From Bacilli bacterium (lineage in GTDB: Bacteria; Bacillota_I; Bacilli_A; RF39; UBA660), in NCBI GenBank assembly GCA_900772435.1, contig CAAHEM010000099.1:1-8659 (forward strand): a stretch of DNA of 8,659 nucleotides. Direction: 5' to 3'. The position numbers were made by a program, and so were the translations under genes. The first letter of the stretch is position 1. The number at the start of each line of letters is the position of its first letter. The notes beneath the pieces were generated by a model. It ran no database searches, was not told the DNA's origin, and saw only the letters and a program-made list of their open reading frames with translations. This document shows positions 7,209 through 8,659 of this stretch, piece by piece.

Positions 7209-8426
7209 TCACCCTATTCTAAATGCAGGTGAAACTCCATTTAGTTCCGTTGATGAACAATTATACCATGGACCACCACTATTATTTACTCTAAAGAAAT
7301 TGGTATTGTTTTTAGAATGTGCAGTTCGGAGCCACCAATAATCATTGTATTTACTTGCACTTTGAGTATTCAAACTGATTGATACATTTTCTTTAAAATA
7401 AAAATCCAATTGCCTTGTTGTATCACTTGCTGAATCATAAATGCCATTACTAGACCAATCACTGTAAATCTCACTTGGAGATAATAAGTATAATTTATCA
7501 ATTGACGTTAAATTATTATCGTTGCTAGATCCATGTCCACTAACTACTGTTGTGTCTATAATAACATTTTTTAGATCAGTTGGAAGTATATTATATAAAT
7601 CAGTATTTACATAGGTGTACATAGCTGATACAGGCCATCCACCATCATTAGTTTTTGTGCTATTCATGTTTCGATTAGTAATTATATCTTCAAACTCCAA
7701 TACGAATCCACACGCTGTTTGAGAGAATCCTTCAGTAGAACATTCACTAGGTGTTGAAGTATTTGCAATTCTAACGTTATGCTTTCCTAGTACTTCAAGA
7801 TCTACCTCTTTTGTATCTCCTAAATTATAATTTGATATATTTCCATTTCTTACGTTAGTTGCAATTGTTTCCCAACTATCTTTTTCAAATTGAGTTGGTT
7901 CTTTAATTCCTAAAACGCCATTGAATTTTTTACCTTGATTATAGTTTTGATCAGCACTTATATCTTTGAAAGTTATAGTTAAATCATATTTATGGACTAT
8001 GCTTGGTTCTATAGTTATTTTAGATTTAATTGAGCTTGATGAAATAGCTGCGCTTGTTATACCTTCACATGTTCCATCTTCTACTTCAGTTGTAGCATTC
8101 ATTCTAGTACAAGTTCCCTCTATTAACATTTCATCATTTGTTATTTCATTTGTTAACTCTTGCCATACTAGATTGTATACTGCGTCTAGTGTACCAGTAT
8201 TAGCAACATAAACTGTTTTTGTAATAGTTGCTCCTGGTTTTATGTTTTGCATTACTATCTCTGACCCGTCTACATAACGTAGACTTAATGTACCAGTTGT
8301 AACTACTTGGTCTTTAACTTCATTTTGAACTATTGCAGTTGTAAAATATGCATAAGATACACTTATAATAGTTATTAATGCTAAAGACATAATAAATAAT
8401 AATATTGTTTTTGCATTTGTTTTCAT
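7209..8426 (-). CDS. Surface/secreted protein: TasA/camelysin-like N-terminal domain fused to a DUF6273-type C-terminal domain
   Basis: The product is 405 residues from the ATG at 8424-8426, which follows GAGGAG with 8-nt spacing; the open frame extends 11 codons further but across that ribosome site. An N-terminal hydrophobic segment (about 6-28) ends in SYAYFTT. A strand-rich region (about 40-175) follows, with TGTLSLRY near 45-52 and IKPGATITKTVYVANTGTLD near 62-81, as in TasA/camelysin family secreted proteins. From about 180 the pattern WETIATNVRNGNISNYNLGD, WPVSAMYTYVNTDLY, IDKLYLLSPSEI, YWWLRT and the ending GVSPAFRIG matches the DUF6273 type, which I relate to C-type-lectin-like folds of extracellular proteins. 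Cysteines at 106/120 and 229/239 could pair outside the cell. Its role is unknown; wall or matrix display is inferred. No SipW-type peptidase or sortase is present here. It is flanked by its own promoter and terminator. Confidence 0.72.
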   Translation of the reverse strand: MKTNAKTILLFIMSLALITIISVSYAYFTTAIVQNEVKDQVVTTGTLSLRYVDGSEIVMQNIKPGATITKTVYVANTGTLDAVYNLVWQELTNEITNDEMLIEGTCTRMNATTEVEDGTCEGITSAAISSSSIKSKITIEPSIVHKYDLTITFKDISADQNYNQGKKFNGVLGIKEPTQFEKDSWETIATNVRNGNISNYNLGDTKEVDLEVLGKHNVRIANTSTPSECSTEGFSQTACGFVLEFEDIITNRNMNSTKTNDGGWPVSAMYTYVNTDLYNILPTDLKNVIIDTTVVSGHGSSNDNNLTSIDKLYLLSPSEIYSDWSSNGIYDSASDTTRQLDFYFKENVSISLNTQSASKYNDYWWLRTAHSKNNTNFFRVNNSGGPWYNCSSTELNGVSPAFRIG

Positions 8427-8434
8427 TTTTACTA

Positions 8435-8440
8435 CTCCTC
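8435..8440 (-). promoter_or_regulatory. Ribosome binding site of the TasA-like/DUF6273 gene, decides the start
   Basis: Minus-strand GAGGAG lies 8 nt before the ATG at 8426. It excludes the longer frame beginning at 8459, which starts upstream of this site and inside the promoter region. Confidence 0.82.
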
Positions 8441-8449
8441 TATAATAAA

Positions 8450-8478
8450 AGTATAACATCTTTTAAAATAAATTTAAA
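8450..8478 (-). promoter_or_regulatory. Probable promoter of the TasA-like/DUF6273 gene
   Basis: On the minus strand TTTAAA (8473-8478, 4 of 6 consensus) and TATACT (8450-8455) are 17 bp apart. They sit just after the tuf terminator, with a predicted start near 8443. The -35 box is weak, so strength or regulation may depend on other factors. Confidence 0.5.
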
Positions 8479-8490
8479 TATTTAGATATC

Positions 8491-8518
8491 AAAAAAACTC
8501 TAGATTTCTCTAGAGTTT
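8491..8518 (-). terminator. Rho-independent terminator of tuf
   Basis: On the minus strand AAACTCTAGA-GAAA-TCTAGAGTTT is a perfect 10-bp stem capped by a GNRA-type tetraloop. It runs into a T tract and starts about 12 nt after the tuf stop codon. Confidence 0.92.
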
Positions 8519-8529
8519 AATGTTTCTAA

Positions 8530-8659
8530 CTATTCGATGATTTCAGAAACTACACCAGCACCAACTGTTCTACCACCTTCACGGATTGAGAAGTTAGTTC
8601 CGTTTTCAATAGCAATTGGAGCAATTAACTCAACTGTCATATCAACGTTGTCACCTGGC
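8530..8659 (-). CDS. tuf: Elongation factor Tu, C-terminal 42 residues, cut by window edge
   Basis: EF-Tu is the GTPase that delivers aminoacyl-tRNA to the ribosome. Only the last 42 codons of about 395 are inside the window. They read [16 protein letters not shown], then [20 protein letters not shown], the very conserved end of domain 3, and stop with TAG at 8530-8532. The fragment uses more C-ending and CGT codons (AAC, ATC, CGT) than the AT-rich genes beside it, as expected for a highly expressed gene. The GTP-binding domain lies off the right edge. A hairpin terminator follows directly. Confidence 0.97.
   Translation of the reverse strand, partial: PGDNVDMTVELIAPIAIENGTNFSIREGGRTVGAGVVSEIIE

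Noticed and set aside
7966..8211. Plus-strand 81-codon frame
   Set aside because: Antisense to the TasA-like coding region, with no ribosome site.
8427..8459. Eleven-codon upstream extension of the TasA-like protein
   Set aside because: It spans the GAGGAG ribosome site and the predicted -10/start region; the ATG at 8426 directly begins a normal signal-type segment.
1..8659. CRISPR array, tRNA/rRNA, IS element, phage module, toxin-antitoxin or retron
   Set aside because: No regularly spaced repeats, cloverleaf sequences, transposase or integrase motifs, reverse transcriptase motif or small two-gene toxin module could be found by reading both strands.

Overview
The window is AT-rich bacterial DNA with strong AGGAGG-type ribosome sites, sigma-A-type TTGACA/TATAAT promoters with 17-bp spacers, and compact hairpin-plus-T-run terminators. 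Trp is read from TGG and TGA is used as a stop, so the standard bacterial code applies. Together with the protein families present (HelD-type ATPase, LysM/GH25 glycosidase, TasA/camelysin-like surface protein with a DUF6273-type domain), this points to a low-GC Bacillota, probably a host-associated Bacilli or Clostridia lineage. The genus cannot be fixed from this stretch alone.

Layout. Reading the minus strand from the right edge, the order is: the last 42 codons of tuf (EF-Tu) and its terminator; a secreted or anchored TasA-like/DUF6273 protein; and a 620-residue membrane-anchored LysM/GH25 protein. Next comes helD, the only plus-strand gene, which converges on the GH25 gene. Then, divergent from helD, comes a 12-TM MFS-like transporter, followed by rpsO (S15) and the 5' two thirds of pnp (PNPase, cut by the left edge). 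Four accessory genes, about 6.7 kb, therefore sit between two conserved housekeeping blocks (tuf and rpsO-pnp). Most of these accessory genes have their own promoter and terminator.

How the genes relate. rpsO and pnp form a classical co-transcribed pair with an attenuating hairpin between them. helD (RNA polymerase recycling) and the transporter share a 173-bp divergent control region. Its transporter promoter lies inside the longest possible transporter reading frame, so the transporter start can be corrected to a nearly leaderless GTG or ATG. helD and the GH25 gene share one bidirectional terminator whose stem contains both stop codons. The GH25 protein looks like two GH25-like folds separated by a LysM, the first with its acidic catalytic pair substituted, and with a membrane helix at each end. 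It and the TasA-like protein are probably cell-envelope proteins.

I see no CRISPR array, tRNA, rRNA, IS element or phage module. The most novel-looking items are the doubly anchored GH25 protein with a degenerate domain and the TasA-like/DUF6273 fusion, whose C-terminus resembles C-type-lectin display domains.
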